Source: Thermoguttaceae bacterium (GTDB lineage: Bacteria; Planctomycetota; Planctomycetia; Pirellulales; Thermoguttaceae). From it: DNA of 64,000 nt. The notes beneath the pieces were generated by a model that was not told the origin of the DNA, ran no database searches, and worked only from the letters and a program-made list of their open reading frames with translations. The position numbers and the translations under genes were made by a program. Of this stretch, positions 1-8,768 are shown one piece after another (the first letter of the stretch is position 1; the number at the start of each line of letters is the position of its first letter). The stretch covers positions 1 through 64,000 of the forward strand of contig JAGBAA010000108.1 of assembly GCA_017939795.1 (NCBI GenBank), read 5' to 3'.

Positions 1-121
1 AGAAATACCTCTCCTTCGGAGGGGTGGCTCTGGGAGGCGACGCGTCTCGCGGCGCTTTTCAAGAAATTCCTCTCCTTCGGAGGGGCGGCTCTGGGAGGCG
101 ACGCGTCTCGCGTCGCTTTTC
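1..121. repeat. Tandem repeat, about 61 bp x 2, hairpin-rich
   Basis: Two near-identical units lie head to tail (1-60 and 61-121). Each contains a small hairpin (CTCC TTCG GAGG) and a GC-rich palindrome around GCGACGCG/CGCGTCGC. The array touches the window edge, so more copies may precede it. No reading frame is supported here. It resembles an extragenic palindromic element; its function is unknown. Confidence 0.7.
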
Positions 122-159
122 CTGAACCCCACACCAACTCCCGGCGAATGCGCTGTCGC

Positions 160-213
160 GCTGTATCGCCGTACTCCCAAAAGGGGAGGCTGAATGTGCG
201 GATGAGTACGCAA
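160..213. repeat. Dispersed palindromic repeat, copy A
   Basis: The segment carries the core TATCGCCGTACTCC followed by AAAAGGGGAGGCTGAA and GTGCGGA. Closely related sequence occurs near 16169, in both orientations at 18355-18605, and near 32630. All copies are intergenic. Presumably a REP/MITE-like element. Confidence 0.6.
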
Positions 214-248
214 GGTGGGGCGGACGTTTCGGATCGAGTCCGTAAAAA

Positions 249-280
249 AAGGGAGAAACATGGACCGATGTTTCTCCCTT
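249..280 (-). terminator. Intrinsic terminator downstream of the PEP-CTERM gene
   Basis: A 12-bp perfect stem (AAGGGAGAAACA / TGTTTCTCCCTT) with an 8-nt loop is followed on the minus strand by a run of T. It lies about 28 bp past the stop codon of the minus-strand PEP-CTERM gene. An A/T tract on the other side could make it bidirectional. Confidence 0.85.
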
Positions 281-307
281 AACTTTTTTTGAGGATCTGG
301 AATTCTT

Positions 308-1717
308 TTACTTGCGTTTTCTCGAACGAAGCGTAACCAGACCGGCTGCGCCGAGGAGCATCAACGCCCACGCGGACGGTTCCGGGACTTCGGAAGTCGA
401 GAATCCATGAAGTTTTACGTTGGCGGCTGCATAGTTGGTGAAGTCAAACATGAAAACGTCGTCGCTGTTTTCTGGAGAGAACGTCAGTTGGATAGTTGAC
501 GAGTCCAGTGCTTCCGCATTCGCAAAAAAATCTTCTCCGAGCCAAGCTGCAAATTCTTCCGCTGCCGTCATTGAACCAAGATCATTGGTGAAGAGTTCCA
601 CTGTAAATGGATTCGAGGAGTCCGGAAGTTCGATCCACCCTTCCGAGACCGGATCTGTCAGCTCGAGCGTTCCGTTCAAGGCGTAAGTATCCGAGCCAGC
701 GAGTTTTTTTGCAGTGTCGAGAACGACCATTTTACCGTCATTGGCCGTCGTGAAAAGTTCGGATTTGAGGTTTACCTTCGTGTTGCCGACGGTACTGAGA
801 GAGATGATATTAGTGTTCAGGATCGAGGGATCGAGAACTGTCAGCGGCATGGCCATCTGGACGTTGAAGTCGCCTGAGAACGTGTTGTTGCCGGTCATGG
901 CAAAAGTTCCGAAATCGGTCCCGTCTACACCGCCGATGAAAAGATTCACACTGGGGACGAATTGCGCACCGTTGATCGTCGCGACTGCGCCGTCCATATT
1001 GACCGTGGAAATAGCACCGCCGTAAATGTTGACCGCGCCGTTTCCGTGAGTTCCCCGAGCCGTATCCAGTCCAACGAGGAGCGTGTGAGAAACTTCATAC
1101 GTTCCGCCGTAAAGAGTGAGCGTATTTTGTTCGGTACCGCCGGTATTCATGGTGCCAACGTACGTGAATTCGCTCGAGATCTTTCCTGCGTACTGTTCCA
1201 GATGGTTGTTTTGCCCGCCGTTTCCGTCGTATGCACCGATAAAAATGGCCTGAAACGGCAAAGTACCCTGCATGTGGTATTCGATCCGGTTATTCGCGCC
1301 CTGCATCGTGATCTGACCGGCATCGGCACTGCCGTCGAGCTGTTGGAATGTGTAGGAACCGTTCGGACCAAGGATCACCGTCATGTTGTTTCGCATCCAG
1401 AAACCATTGAATCGATTATTTCGGACAGAAGTAATGTCGCCGTCAAAATCGAGCGTGACGTTCGTGACGTCGAAACCGTAGGCTGTTGCGGAACTGCCGG
1501 CAGGAATGACGTACGTACCTCGCTGTGCTGTCGTGAGCAGTCCGTAGCCATTTTGGAAAAATTGACTTCCCATCGTCGTCGGCCAGTTGGCACTGTTTGA
1601 GATGAGGTCATTCGTCCCATTACCGGTCCAGACGAAAGTTGGATCCTGGGCGAATGCAGAAACAGTCAGACCGACACTCAGGGCGATCCCTAAAAGTTTT
1701 TTCGAAAATGAACGCAT
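308..1717 (-). CDS. PEP-CTERM sorting domain-containing surface protein
   Basis: A 469-residue exported protein. The start at 1717 is chosen because GGAGGATCTT lies just upstream and the product begins with a clear signal peptide (MRSFSKKLLGIALSVGL, ending near AFAQ). The mature part is rich in Gly, Asn and Thr with short repeated strands (NTLTLYGGTYEV, GAVNIYGGAIST, FGTFAMTGNNTFSG), typical of beta-helical or autotransporter-like passengers. The C-terminus has the complete sorting signal: VPEPSAWALMLLGAAGL, a hydrophobic helix, then RSRKRK. In PEP-CTERM bacteria such proteins are processed by an exosortase and sent to the cell surface or exopolysaccharide; no exosortase is in this window. 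It is a single gene with its own promoter (1759-1786) and terminator. The ligand or role of the passenger cannot be told from sequence. Confidence 0.93.
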   Translation of the reverse strand: MRSFSKKLLGIALSVGLTVSAFAQDPTFVWTGNGTNDLISNSANWPTTMGSQFFQNGYGLLTTAQRGTYVIPAGSSATAYGFDVTNVTLDFDGDITSVRNNRFNGFWMRNNMTVILGPNGSYTFQQLDGSADAGQITMQGANNRIEYHMQGTLPFQAIFIGAYDGNGGQNNHLEQYAGKISSEFTYVGTMNTGGTEQNTLTLYGGTYEVSHTLLVGLDTARGTHGNGAVNIYGGAISTVNMDGAVATINGAQFVPSVNLFIGGVDGTDFGTFAMTGNNTFSGDFNVQMAMPLTVLDPSILNTNIISLSTVGNTKVNLKSELFTTANDGKMVVLDTAKKLAGSDTYALNGTLELTDPVSEGWIELPDSSNPFTVELFTNDLGSMTAAEEFAAWLGEDFFANAEALDSSTIQLTFSPENSDDVFMFDFTNYAAANVKLHGFSTSEVPEPSAWALMLLGAAGLVTLRSRKRK

Positions 1718-1758
1718 AAGATCCTCCACGAGCATGAAAATGAATTCCTTAGTAAAGT

Positions 1759-1786
1759 ATTTTACACCGATCCGTTCAAATGTCAA
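1759..1786 (-). promoter_or_regulatory. Sigma70-type promoter of the PEP-CTERM gene
   Basis: Read on the minus strand: TTGACA, 16 nt, TAAAAT, about 40 nt upstream of the start codon. The -35 box is a perfect match and the -10 differs at one position. Confidence 0.75.
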
Positions 1787-2023
1787 GTTTTTTTCAGAAT
1801 TTTTTTGAATTTTTTTGAAATTTTTCCTTCGGGTTTGCCTTCTGTGGTTTCCGTGGTGGAGATTTTCGGCTGAAGGTCCTACGCCAGACGTCACTCTGCG
1901 AGAGCCGTCTGGCTGCCCGTGAAGAGACGGCGGCAATGAGAGGGAAACATTTTGGAAATCGTTTCCCTCTCAGACTCTCCTTTCAAAAACTTTTTGATGT
2001 CGTTTGATTTTTTGTTTTTTGTT

Positions 2024-3349
2024 TTATTCGTGACGAAGTGCTTCGATCGGATCCATCATCGCTGCCCGTCGGGCTGGGTAAAGACCAAAAACCACACCGA
2101 TCGTTACCGAAATCGCGAACGCAAGCGGGATCGACCACGGAACCAGGATCGGCGCCATCGTCTTCATCAGTTCCGGAAGCTGCTCCATGACGCTCGGGAA
2201 GTAGAAGTTCAGGAAGAATCGCACCACCTCCGTGCATGGACCACAAAGAAGACCGCCAAGGATCCCCGTCAGACCGCCGAGGACCGACAGCATGATCGTT
2301 TCCGCGAGAAACTGACGCGTAATGTCGCTCCGCTTTGCTCCAAGCGCACGGCGGATGCCGATCTCACGAGTTCGTTCTGTTACGGTCGCCAGCATGATGT
2401 TCATGATCCCAATGCCGCCGACAGCCAGCGAGATCGCCGCGATGAGGCCCATGAAGAGCATGAACATCATTTTCGTCGTCTGTGCCTGCTCGAGAAGTTC
2501 CAGAGGCACCGTGATGCTCCAGTCTTTCTTCCCCTGATGGTTCTGGTCCAGGATAAATTTGATGATCTCGCTCGTTGAGTGAACATCGTTTGTGCTTTCG
2601 ACCTGGAACGTGATCTGGTTGATCTCGATTTGAGTCGTTTCGTGCGATCCGCTGCGGTTCGTGGAGATCCGGTCACCCAGTTCCGACCAGAAAGTCTGGA
2701 TGGGGAAGTAGACGTCCCGGCTGTAGTCCTGCGACTCAAACGTCCCGCCGATCGCCGCCGACGCATTTTTGGGCTGGCAGACGCCGATCACAGTGTACAT
2801 ATACCGGCCGATCTGAATATTTTGACCGATCGGATTCTCATATGCGAACAGCTCGTTCGCCATGTCGTTCGACAAAACGCAGTAGTTTCGTTTTTTCTCG
2901 CAGTCCAGATTGTCGATGAAGCGTCCGCGCGCCATTTTCAGACCGTTTGCGTCCTGATAGTGCGGCGTACAGCCGACCAGCCGGCCGTCAAGCATGATGT
3001 CGCCCTTGCTGATGCGCTGCTTGATGTGGCGGATGGGAAATGATTCCTTGATCCCCGGTACCACTTCCGTGATCTTCTCGTAATCGTACCGCGTCAGACC
3101 GTAAATCAGCACGCGGACATTCGCGGCCGCATCATTCGGAGGCGGTGTGGACTGTACGATGATGTTCGTTGCCCCGAGGCTCTCGATCTGTTCCTGCGAT
3201 TTCTGACTGATCCCCTCGCCGATCGCCAGAAGCCAAATGACGCTCGAAACTCCAATGAAAATACCCACCACCGTCAGCAGGGAACGCATGGGGTGAAGCA
3301 TCAAGCTCTTAAAGCCGAGCTGAAATGTACGCAGCCAAGTGTAAAACAT
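2024..3349 (-). CDS. ABC transporter permease, MacB/FtsX family
   Basis: A 441-residue inner-membrane permease. It has the MacB layout: an N-terminal TM helix (about residues 19-45, MRSLLTVVGIFIGV), a large periplasmic domain (about 46-310), and three C-terminal TM helices within about 320-435. The conserved FtsX stretch GIMNIMLATVTERTREIGIRRALGA is present. No ATPase domain is fused, so it must pair with the ATP-binding protein encoded just upstream (3616-4299). With the HlyD-like adaptor at 4410-6221 it forms a MacAB-like tripartite efflux unit. No good ribosome-binding site precedes the ATG; the start is supported mainly by alignment of the first helix. The substrate (peptide, lipopeptide or drug) cannot be deduced. 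Confidence 0.9.
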   Translation of the reverse strand: MFYTWLRTFQLGFKSLMLHPMRSLLTVVGIFIGVSSVIWLLAIGEGISQKSQEQIESLGATNIIVQSTPPPNDAAANVRVLIYGLTRYDYEKITEVVPGIKESFPIRHIKQRISKGDIMLDGRLVGCTPHYQDANGLKMARGRFIDNLDCEKKRNYCVLSNDMANELFAYENPIGQNIQIGRYMYTVIGVCQPKNASAAIGGTFESQDYSRDVYFPIQTFWSELGDRISTNRSGSHETTQIEINQITFQVESTNDVHSTSEIIKFILDQNHQGKKDWSITVPLELLEQAQTTKMMFMLFMGLIAAISLAVGGIGIMNIMLATVTERTREIGIRRALGAKRSDITRQFLAETIMLSVLGGLTGILGGLLCGPCTEVVRFFLNFYFPSVMEQLPELMKTMAPILVPWSIPLAFAISVTIGVVFGLYPARRAAMMDPIEALRHE

Positions 3350-3404
3350 AATGGTGAATTCTGAATTCTGAATTGTGGATTGATTTGGAAGCCGGGAGTT
3401 GGGC

Positions 3405-3515
3405 GAAACGGATCTTAAACACGAAAAACACGAAAAAATATGTAGTCCGCAAACGTTTTTAAATTTTCAAAAATCTATTTTTGCATATTTTCGTGTTTTG
3501 ATAAAATTCGTGACG
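3405..3515. repeat. Palindromic CACGAA-type intergenic repeat
   Basis: Between the permease and ATPase genes lie AAACACGAAAAACACGAAA and, inverted about 70 bp later, CATATTTTCGTGTTTTG and ATTCGTG. The same CACGAA/TTCGTG vocabulary occurs in the elements at 8048-8263 and 19839-19925. The 266-bp gap holds no reading frame. It interrupts an operon, so it probably inserted there. Confidence 0.5.
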
Positions 3516-3615
3516 GGAGGCTTTCCTGTCTTTGCCGTTCGTTCCTTTTTTCGTGTGTTTCTGAGGCTTTGGGGAATTTTTGGCGGTGAAACCAGTACAC
3601 ACTGCGGATGGTTCT

Positions 3616-4299
3616 TTAATTTTTCTTGTCGCTGACGATCAGTCCGTCACGCAGCTGGATGACGCGCTTGGTCTGTGCGCCGACTTCCGGTTCGTGAGTC
3701 ACGATGATGATGGTTTTCCCTGCATCGTTGAGTTTTTTCAGGATCCCGAGGATCTCATCCGTTGTCGCGGTGTCGAGGTTTCCCGTCGGTTCGTCTGCGA
3801 GGATGAATGCCGGATCATTGACCAGCGAACGCGCGATCCCCACACGCTGCTGCTGACCGCCGGAGAGCTGGAAGGAACGGTGGTTCAGGCGGTTACTCAA
3901 TCCGACCAGGTCCGCAAGTTCCCGGCAGCGTTCGCGCATCTGCGGCGTGATCCGTCCGGAATAATGGAGCGGAACTTCAATGTTTTCCAGCACCGTGAGC
4001 TGCGGGATCAGATTGTACGCCTGAAAAATAAAACCGATCTTGCTCGCGCGGATCTCCGAAAGTTCATCATCGGTCATCGTGCTGACGTCTTCACCGTCGA
4101 GGAGGATCTTTCCTGAGGTCGGCGGGTCGAGACAGCCGAGAAGGTTCAGGAGTGTACTTTTTCCGGAACCGCTCGTTCCCATGATGGCCAAAAAGTCGCC
4201 TTTCGGCACATCAAAGGAGACGCCGCGAAGCGCCTTGACCGTTTCACCGGTCAGAAAATAGTGTTTTTGGACGTCTGTCAGTGAGGCTGCATATTCCAT
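3616..4299 (-). CDS. ABC transporter ATP-binding protein, MacB/LolD type
   Basis: A 227-residue cytoplasmic ATPase. Walker A is GTSGSGKST, the Q-loop region reads FIFQAYNLIPQLTVLENI, the signature is LSGGQQQRVGIARSL, Walker B is ILADEPTGNLD, and the H-loop follows in IIIVTHEPEV. Length and motifs match the LolD/MacB-type family that drives FtsX-fold permeases. GAGGAAAAAC precedes the ATG. It sits between the adaptor gene (110 bp upstream) and the permease gene (266 bp downstream), all on the minus strand, so it should energise that permease. Confidence 0.95.
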   Translation of the reverse strand: MEYAASLTDVQKHYFLTGETVKALRGVSFDVPKGDFLAIMGTSGSGKSTLLNLLGCLDPPTSGKILLDGEDVSTMTDDELSEIRASKIGFIFQAYNLIPQLTVLENIEVPLHYSGRITPQMRERCRELADLVGLSNRLNHRSFQLSGGQQQRVGIARSLVNDPAFILADEPTGNLDTATTDEILGILKKLNDAGKTIIIVTHEPEVGAQTKRVIQLRDGLIVSDKKN

Positions 4300-4409
4300 G
4301 TTTTTCCTCGTTCCGAGCCGAAAGAAACGGCATCGCGCATCTTTGAGGGACCGCCGAACTCTCTGTTCTGAAAGTCCGGCATTCGGTTGACTTTTCCATC
4401 CGTTCCGGC

Positions 4410-6221
4410 TTAGTTTGTACCTGCCGGGAGATTTCCGCCTGCCGGAGCATTTTCGCCCATCGGCATCCCGGAAGGACGCTCACCGCGGGGCATTCCGTCG
4501 GGACGCATTCTCGGTCTCTGACCATTCGGACCGCCCATTCCTTCCGGCATTCCTTCCGGCATTCCGCCCGATATTTCGCCCGGCATCCCACCCGACATTC
4601 CAGCGGGACGTTCACCGCGGGGCATTCCGTCAGGACGCATTCTCGGTCTCTGACCATTCGGGCCGCCCATTCCTTCCGGCATTCCGGAGGGACGCTTACC
4701 GCCGGCGTTCATTCCCGGAGCCGCATCCGTTCCTTCTTCCGGATGAGCCGCAGAACGTTCCGGACGGATCTCGGGAGAAGAGGTCATTCCTGCCGGGAGT
4801 TCCGGGAGTTTGACCTTTTCGCGGTTTTCGAATGCAGCAGAAACGAGCTGTGTGTTTTCATCCACATTCGTGCTGGTCACGATGACCATCTTGTCGTTGC
4901 TGTGGCCGAGTTCCAGCTCGATCGCTTCCAGTTCCCCTGCAGCATTCTTTTTGATGGCGTAGTATTTTCCGCCGTGTTCGAAGACCGTGTGGGTCGGGAT
5001 CATGATTTTCTTGTCCGTCGTCTCTTCCACGAGGATCTTCGTATCCGCGGTCATGCCGGGGAGGATCCCTTCCGGATTTTCCAGCTCGATCGTGACGCGG
5101 TACTCCTTGACGTTGCCCATCCAGTGGTTCGTCGGCTGCGGATTTTCGTTTACTTTGATGACGCGGCCGCGAATGACTTTTTCGCCCGTGGCGTCCGTAC
5201 GAACTTCCACCGGCTGCCCGCGTTTAACGTAGCTGATCTTTCCTTCGTGAATGTCGGCCGTGACCTGGAGTTTCGAGGAGTTCGGTAAACGGAGGAAGAC
5301 CTGACGCTCACGAACCATGGCCCCCTGACAGACGAGGAATTCCGACGTGCCGAAACGGTTCGTCTCGTTCACGTAAAGGACTTTGCCGTCGGCGGGAGAA
5401 CGGACGGTGCAGAATTCGATCTGCTCTTCCGTGTCCTTGAGTTTCGTCAGATTCTGCTGATGGACCCGCTGTTTGGCGCGAAGATTCGCGGTGGCGGTCT
5501 CAATATCGCTTTCATAATTTTTGAGCTGTTTGCCCTGCGTGTACTCTTTCAGGACGTAAATGTCCAGCTCCGCCGCACGCAGATCCAGCTCCGCCTGTTT
5601 GAGCGAGAAAACGTCCGCGTCCAGCTGTGATTTCGTCACGAAACCCTTTTCGTAAAGCAGACGGCTGTGCTGGAGATACTCCGCAAGACGGTCACGTTCC
5701 TCTTTCGCTTTGATCTGGGCACTGACGAGTTTCTGAAGATTCACTTTGTACGTGCCGTTTTTGTACTCTTCCAAAGCGATCTCGGCCGTTTTCAGATTAT
5801 TTTCCGCCGCCTTCACTTCCGCTTCGTTCTGGGCGACCGTATTCATCTGGGCATCCCGGTTGTCGATGAGCGCAGAACTGTCGAGCGTGGCGATCTCCTG
5901 TCCCTCCTTGACCATCGTTCCTTCGTCGATGACCCACGTGATCATGACGCCGCCGGTACTTCGGACCTGGCATTTGATGTCTTTGTTTTCCGAACTGCTG
6001 ATGTCGCCGCGAACCGAGATCTCATGACGGAAATGCGCGTAGGTCGGAGTCACGAACTTCAGAAGTCCAGAATCGGATTTTTTGAAGAGACTGGCACCGA
6101 CAAAACGGAAAAGAACCAGAACAAGGATGAGTACAAGAACCGTCATGGTGAGTATCTTCACCCAGTTGACCTTTTTCTTTTTCGAACGCTGAGTTTCATT
6201 TACCGGATTCGGAGTATCCAT
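4410..6221 (-). CDS. HlyD/MacA-family periplasmic adaptor with Gly/Pro/Met-rich tail
   Basis: A 603-residue membrane fusion protein, first gene of the MacAB-like efflux operon. The start at 6221 has GGAG 6 nt upstream; an upstream in-frame ATG would place that site inside the gene. One TM anchor lies at about residues 15-38 (VNWVKILTMTVLVLILVLVLF). Then come a split lipoyl/barrel-sandwich domain (SSTGGVMITWVIDEGTMVKEGQ ... VRSPADGKVLYV), a long coiled-coil hairpin (about 110-270) and beta-barrel and membrane-proximal domains to about 490. The last 90 or so residues are unusual: low-complexity Gly-Met-Pro-Arg sequence with a 26-residue direct repeat (PEGMGGPNGQRPRMRPDGMP). Such tails are not needed for adaptor function. 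They may be intrinsically disordered or bind metal or surface polymers, which is inference. Confidence 0.92.
   Translation of the reverse strand: MDTPNPVNETQRSKKKKVNWVKILTMTVLVLILVLVLFRFVGASLFKKSDSGLLKFVTPTYAHFRHEISVRGDISSSENKDIKCQVRSTGGVMITWVIDEGTMVKEGQEIATLDSSALIDNRDAQMNTVAQNEAEVKAAENNLKTAEIALEEYKNGTYKVNLQKLVSAQIKAKEERDRLAEYLQHSRLLYEKGFVTKSQLDADVFSLKQAELDLRAAELDIYVLKEYTQGKQLKNYESDIETATANLRAKQRVHQQNLTKLKDTEEQIEFCTVRSPADGKVLYVNETNRFGTSEFLVCQGAMVRERQVFLRLPNSSKLQVTADIHEGKISYVKRGQPVEVRTDATGEKVIRGRVIKVNENPQPTNHWMGNVKEYRVTIELENPEGILPGMTADTKILVEETTDKKIMIPTHTVFEHGGKYYAIKKNAAGELEAIELELGHSNDKMVIVTSTNVDENTQLVSAAFENREKVKLPELPAGMTSSPEIRPERSAAHPEEGTDAAPGMNAGGKRPSGMPEGMGGPNGQRPRMRPDGMPRGERPAGMSGGMPGEISGGMPEGMPEGMGGPNGQRPRMRPDGMPRGERPSGMPMGENAPAGGNLPAGTN
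4474..4684. repeat. 79-bp direct repeat inside the adaptor gene
   Basis: Positions 4474-4552 and 4606-4684 are almost identical and encode the repeated Gly/Pro/Met/Arg segment of the adaptor tail. In-frame duplication explains the tail; copy number may vary between strains. Confidence 0.8.
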
Positions 6222-6526
6222 TCTATTCTCCATCTTGTCTGCTTTGGGGGTCTCTGGGGCTGGAAACCAACTTGAAAAACAAATCCAGACTCCATTATAT
6301 TCCAAGGTTGCTGAAAAGCGTTCCATCTGCCATAAAAAAAGTAAACTTTTCTTCTTTTCTGAAAACTCCTACCGTTAAATTTTGCGTAATTGGTATTTCA
6401 GGTACTTGTATGTTTCAGATACTTTCCGCCAAGCTGTTTTCCGCACTTTCAGAAGCGAGGATCTTCAAGGAGTGTTCCTTCTGCCAGGTTCCCTTCGGGA
6501 AAAGGATCTTCCAGAGCTTTCAATAC

Positions 6527-6558
6527 AAAAAAACGCGCCGTTCCGAAGAACAGCGCGT
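6527..6558 (-). terminator. Intrinsic terminator of the oxidoreductase gene
   Basis: Stem ACGCGC-C-GTTC / GAAC-A-GCGCGT with a CGAA loop, followed on the minus strand by seven T. It lies 40 bp beyond the stop codon of the Gfo/Idh/MocA gene. Confidence 0.85.
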
Positions 6559-6597
6559 CTGGATCTTAAGGTTCAGAAATTATTTCTGACGCAATGC

Positions 6598-7890
6598 TCA
6601 GATGGTACGGTTGCCGCCCGGCAGCGGAACGAGGTATTCACCCTTTTCGTTCGGCATGGTCGGCGCGTCAGCATCGACGGCGTAGGTCGCCGGAGCAAGA
6701 TTCATCTGGGAATTCATGAGTTCATCCCACTTGATGCGCTTGCCCGTGTAGCAGACTTCGCGGCCGAGGATGGCGAGCATGGTGCTGTATGCGCCCGTGA
6801 CGCCGTCATTGCGCTTTTCGCCGTTGCGGATGGATTTGAACATGTACTTGTGCTCGTTGACGTACATGTCGCAGCGCGGACCGCGGTACTTCCAGACGAC
6901 TTCGCCTTTGGAGTTCCAGATGGTGTTCTTCAGGATGCTGGCGTAACCGGTCGTGCCGATGAAATCGTCGTTCGTGTCGTTGAAGCAGCCGTTCTGCTGA
7001 CGGCAGAACGCATGGCATTTGATGCCGTTTTCCCATTCGTAGGTGACGCCCATCATGTCGTAGATGTCGCCGTAAGCCGGCTGTTCGATACGGACGGCAC
7101 GACCGCCGACGCCCCAGGCCTGGACCGGGGGTTTGTCGCCCATGACCCACATCGCTTTGTCGAGGGAGTGAACGTGCTGTTCGACGTTGAAGTCGCCGGA
7201 GAGCCAGCAGAAATTGTACCAGTTGCGGTTCTGGAACATCATTTCCGTGTCGTTCGGCTGACGGGCACGGGTCCAGAGTTTGCCGGTGAGGTAGGTTTCC
7301 TGGACCGCGCGGATCTCGCCGATCGCACCGTCCATCACGCGGGCCATCGTTTCCTGCACGGCCGTGTGGTAGCGCCAGCAGAGACCGCAGACGAGGGTGA
7401 GGCCTTTTTCTTCGCCGATCTTGGCACTTTCCAGAACACTGCGGACACCCGCGGGATCCACGGCGACCGGCTTTTCAAAGAAAGCGTGTTTGCCGGCTTC
7501 GACCGCAGCGCGAAGATGGATGGGACGATAGTGCGGGGTGGAGCAGAGAAGGACGACATCGCACTTCTCGATGACCGCTTTGTAGGCGTCGAAACCGCTG
7601 AAGAGGCAGTCGTCGGTGAGCGGGGCGCGGTCGCCGTAGGCATTTTTCAGACCGGCAGCGCAGCCTTTGACGCGATCTTCAAAAAGGTCGCCGAGAGCCA
7701 CGATCTGCGTGTTGGGATCGGCATTCAGCGCGTTGTGTGCAGCACCGGTACCGCGTCCGCCGCAGCCGACGAGACCGATCTTGATGATGTCGGAACCCTG
7801 GGCGTGGGCAGAACGGGCGATGGAAAGACCACTGACGGCGAGACCGGCAGCAGCGCCAGCCTTGACGAAATTACGGCGGGTGATGGACAT
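6598..7890 (-). CDS. Gfo/Idh/MocA family oxidoreductase, Tat-exported
   Basis: A 430-residue NAD(P)-dependent oxidoreductase. The N-terminus is a twin-arginine signal (SITRRNFVKAG, hydrophobic stretch, cleavage near SAHA), so it is folded in the cytoplasm and exported with its cofactor. A Rossmann fold follows (KIGLVGCGGRGTG), with the catalytic EKP motif in FFEKPVAVD at about residues 138-146. The C-terminal half is the family's substrate-binding sheet. GGAGAATATTT precedes the ATG. Tat-targeted members of this family are greatly expanded in planctomycetes, where they are thought to act on sugars or sugar acids released outside the cytoplasm; the exact substrate is unknown. It is a single gene with its own promoter (7942-7970) and terminator. 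Confidence 0.95.
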   Translation of the reverse strand: MSITRRNFVKAGAAAGLAVSGLSIARSAHAQGSDIIKIGLVGCGGRGTGAAHNALNADPNTQIVALGDLFEDRVKGCAAGLKNAYGDRAPLTDDCLFSGFDAYKAVIEKCDVVLLCSTPHYRPIHLRAAVEAGKHAFFEKPVAVDPAGVRSVLESAKIGEEKGLTLVCGLCWRYHTAVQETMARVMDGAIGEIRAVQETYLTGKLWTRARQPNDTEMMFQNRNWYNFCWLSGDFNVEQHVHSLDKAMWVMGDKPPVQAWGVGGRAVRIEQPAYGDIYDMMGVTYEWENGIKCHAFCRQQNGCFNDTNDDFIGTTGYASILKNTIWNSKGEVVWKYRGPRCDMYVNEHKYMFKSIRNGEKRNDGVTGAYSTMLAILGREVCYTGKRIKWDELMNSQMNLAPATYAVDADAPTMPNEKGEYLVPLPGGNRTI

Positions 7891-7941
7891 AAATATTCTC
7901 CTTGAAAAAATGTGGGGTCAAATCTCAAACGATTTCCTTCT

Positions 7942-7970
7942 ATTATACTCGCAAAGATCGATTTCTGCAA
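7942..7970 (-). promoter_or_regulatory. Promoter of the oxidoreductase gene
   Basis: On the minus strand: TTGCAG, 17 nt, TATAAT, about 50 nt upstream of the start codon. The -10 box matches consensus perfectly. Confidence 0.75.
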
Positions 7971-8047
7971 GTAGCTTGCCGGAACTTTTCCGGAAATTTT
8001 CCAAAATTTTTTGGTCTTTTCGGCAAGTGAATAGCGATCCGGTCCGG

Positions 8048-8263
8048 GAATTTTAACGCAGAGAGCACGGAAAAGGCGCAGAGAAACACTGAAATTTAAA
8101 CGCGAAAAGCACGAAAAAAACGAATTGCACAAAGTGATCTTAAAAGATTTTAAGCTCCATTTCGTGTCTTTTACGTGTTTTTCGTGAAATTCGTGTCAGG
8201 AAAATTTCCTATTCTTTTCAGTGAGTTTCTGTGCCTCTTCCGTGCTCTCAGTGGTAAAATTCA
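8048..8263. repeat. MITE-like imperfect palindrome, about 216 bp
   Basis: The outer arms (8048-8095 and 8216-8263) are inverted copies of about 47 bp with only a few mismatches (AATTTTAAC..., GAGAGCACGGAA...). Nested inside are CACGAA-type inverted motifs (AAAAGCACGAAAAAAACGAA versus TTTCGTG...TTTTTCGTG). No transposase or reading frame is present. Size, palindromy and relatives at 3405 and 19839 fit a non-autonomous mobile or decayed repeat. Confidence 0.65.
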
Positions 8264-8288
8264 TCGGATCTGCCGTGCCGTATCGGAG

Positions 8289-8768
8289 CTACTGAGCCGC
8301 GTTCACGACTTCCGTCTTCACGACCTTTCCGATCTCTTTCGGATCCATCCGGAAAAGCAGACCGCGGCTTCCCGCATTGATGTAGATCTCCGGGAGTTCC
8401 AGGATCGTAGACTGCACGTAGACGGTCATCGCGCGCTTCGTTCCGAATGGGCTGGTGCCGCCGACATGGTACCCGCTGTATCGGTCCGCGTCTTTGGGAT
8501 CGCAGGGACGGACGCCCTTCACGTTCAGTACCCGCGCCATTTCTTTTGAAGAGATCTCGCAGTCCCCGTGCATCAGGACGACAAACGGGACCGGTCGGGT
8601 CTCCTCCGTCTGGAAAATGATCGTTTTGATGACCGCGTGTTCATCGACACCGAGTTCTCTCGCACTCACGCGCGTCCCGCCGTGCTCCTCGTATTTGTAC
8701 TCCATCAGCTCATACGCAACTTTTGCTTTCTGAAGTGCCCGGATCGCATTGGTCATGGGTGCTTTCAT
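8289..8768 (-). CDS. YbaK/EbsC-family aminoacyl-tRNA deacylase (Cys-tRNA(Pro)-like)
   Basis: A 159-residue protein of the YbaK/ProX editing-domain family, which hydrolyses mischarged aminoacyl-tRNA in trans. Diagnostic segments are DEHAVIKTIIF (the conserved lysine region), PFVVLMHGDCEIS, and the YHVGGTSPFGTKRAMTVYV block with the GGxSPFG signature. The ATG at 8768 overlaps the stop of the upstream gene by ATGA, so the two are translationally coupled; an upstream in-frame ATG would extend further into that gene. The specific tRNA substrate is inferred from family. Confidence 0.9.
   Translation of the reverse strand: MKAPMTNAIRALQKAKVAYELMEYKYEEHGGTRVSARELGVDEHAVIKTIIFQTEETRPVPFVVLMHGDCEISSKEMARVLNVKGVRPCDPKDADRYSGYHVGGTSPFGTKRAMTVYVQSTILELPEIYINAGSRGLLFRMDPKEIGKVVKTEVVNAAQ

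Noticed and set aside
6382..7905. 507-codon frame antisense to the Gfo/Idh/MocA gene
   Set aside because: The minus-strand gene has a Tat signal, EKP motif, promoter and terminator; the plus-strand product has none.
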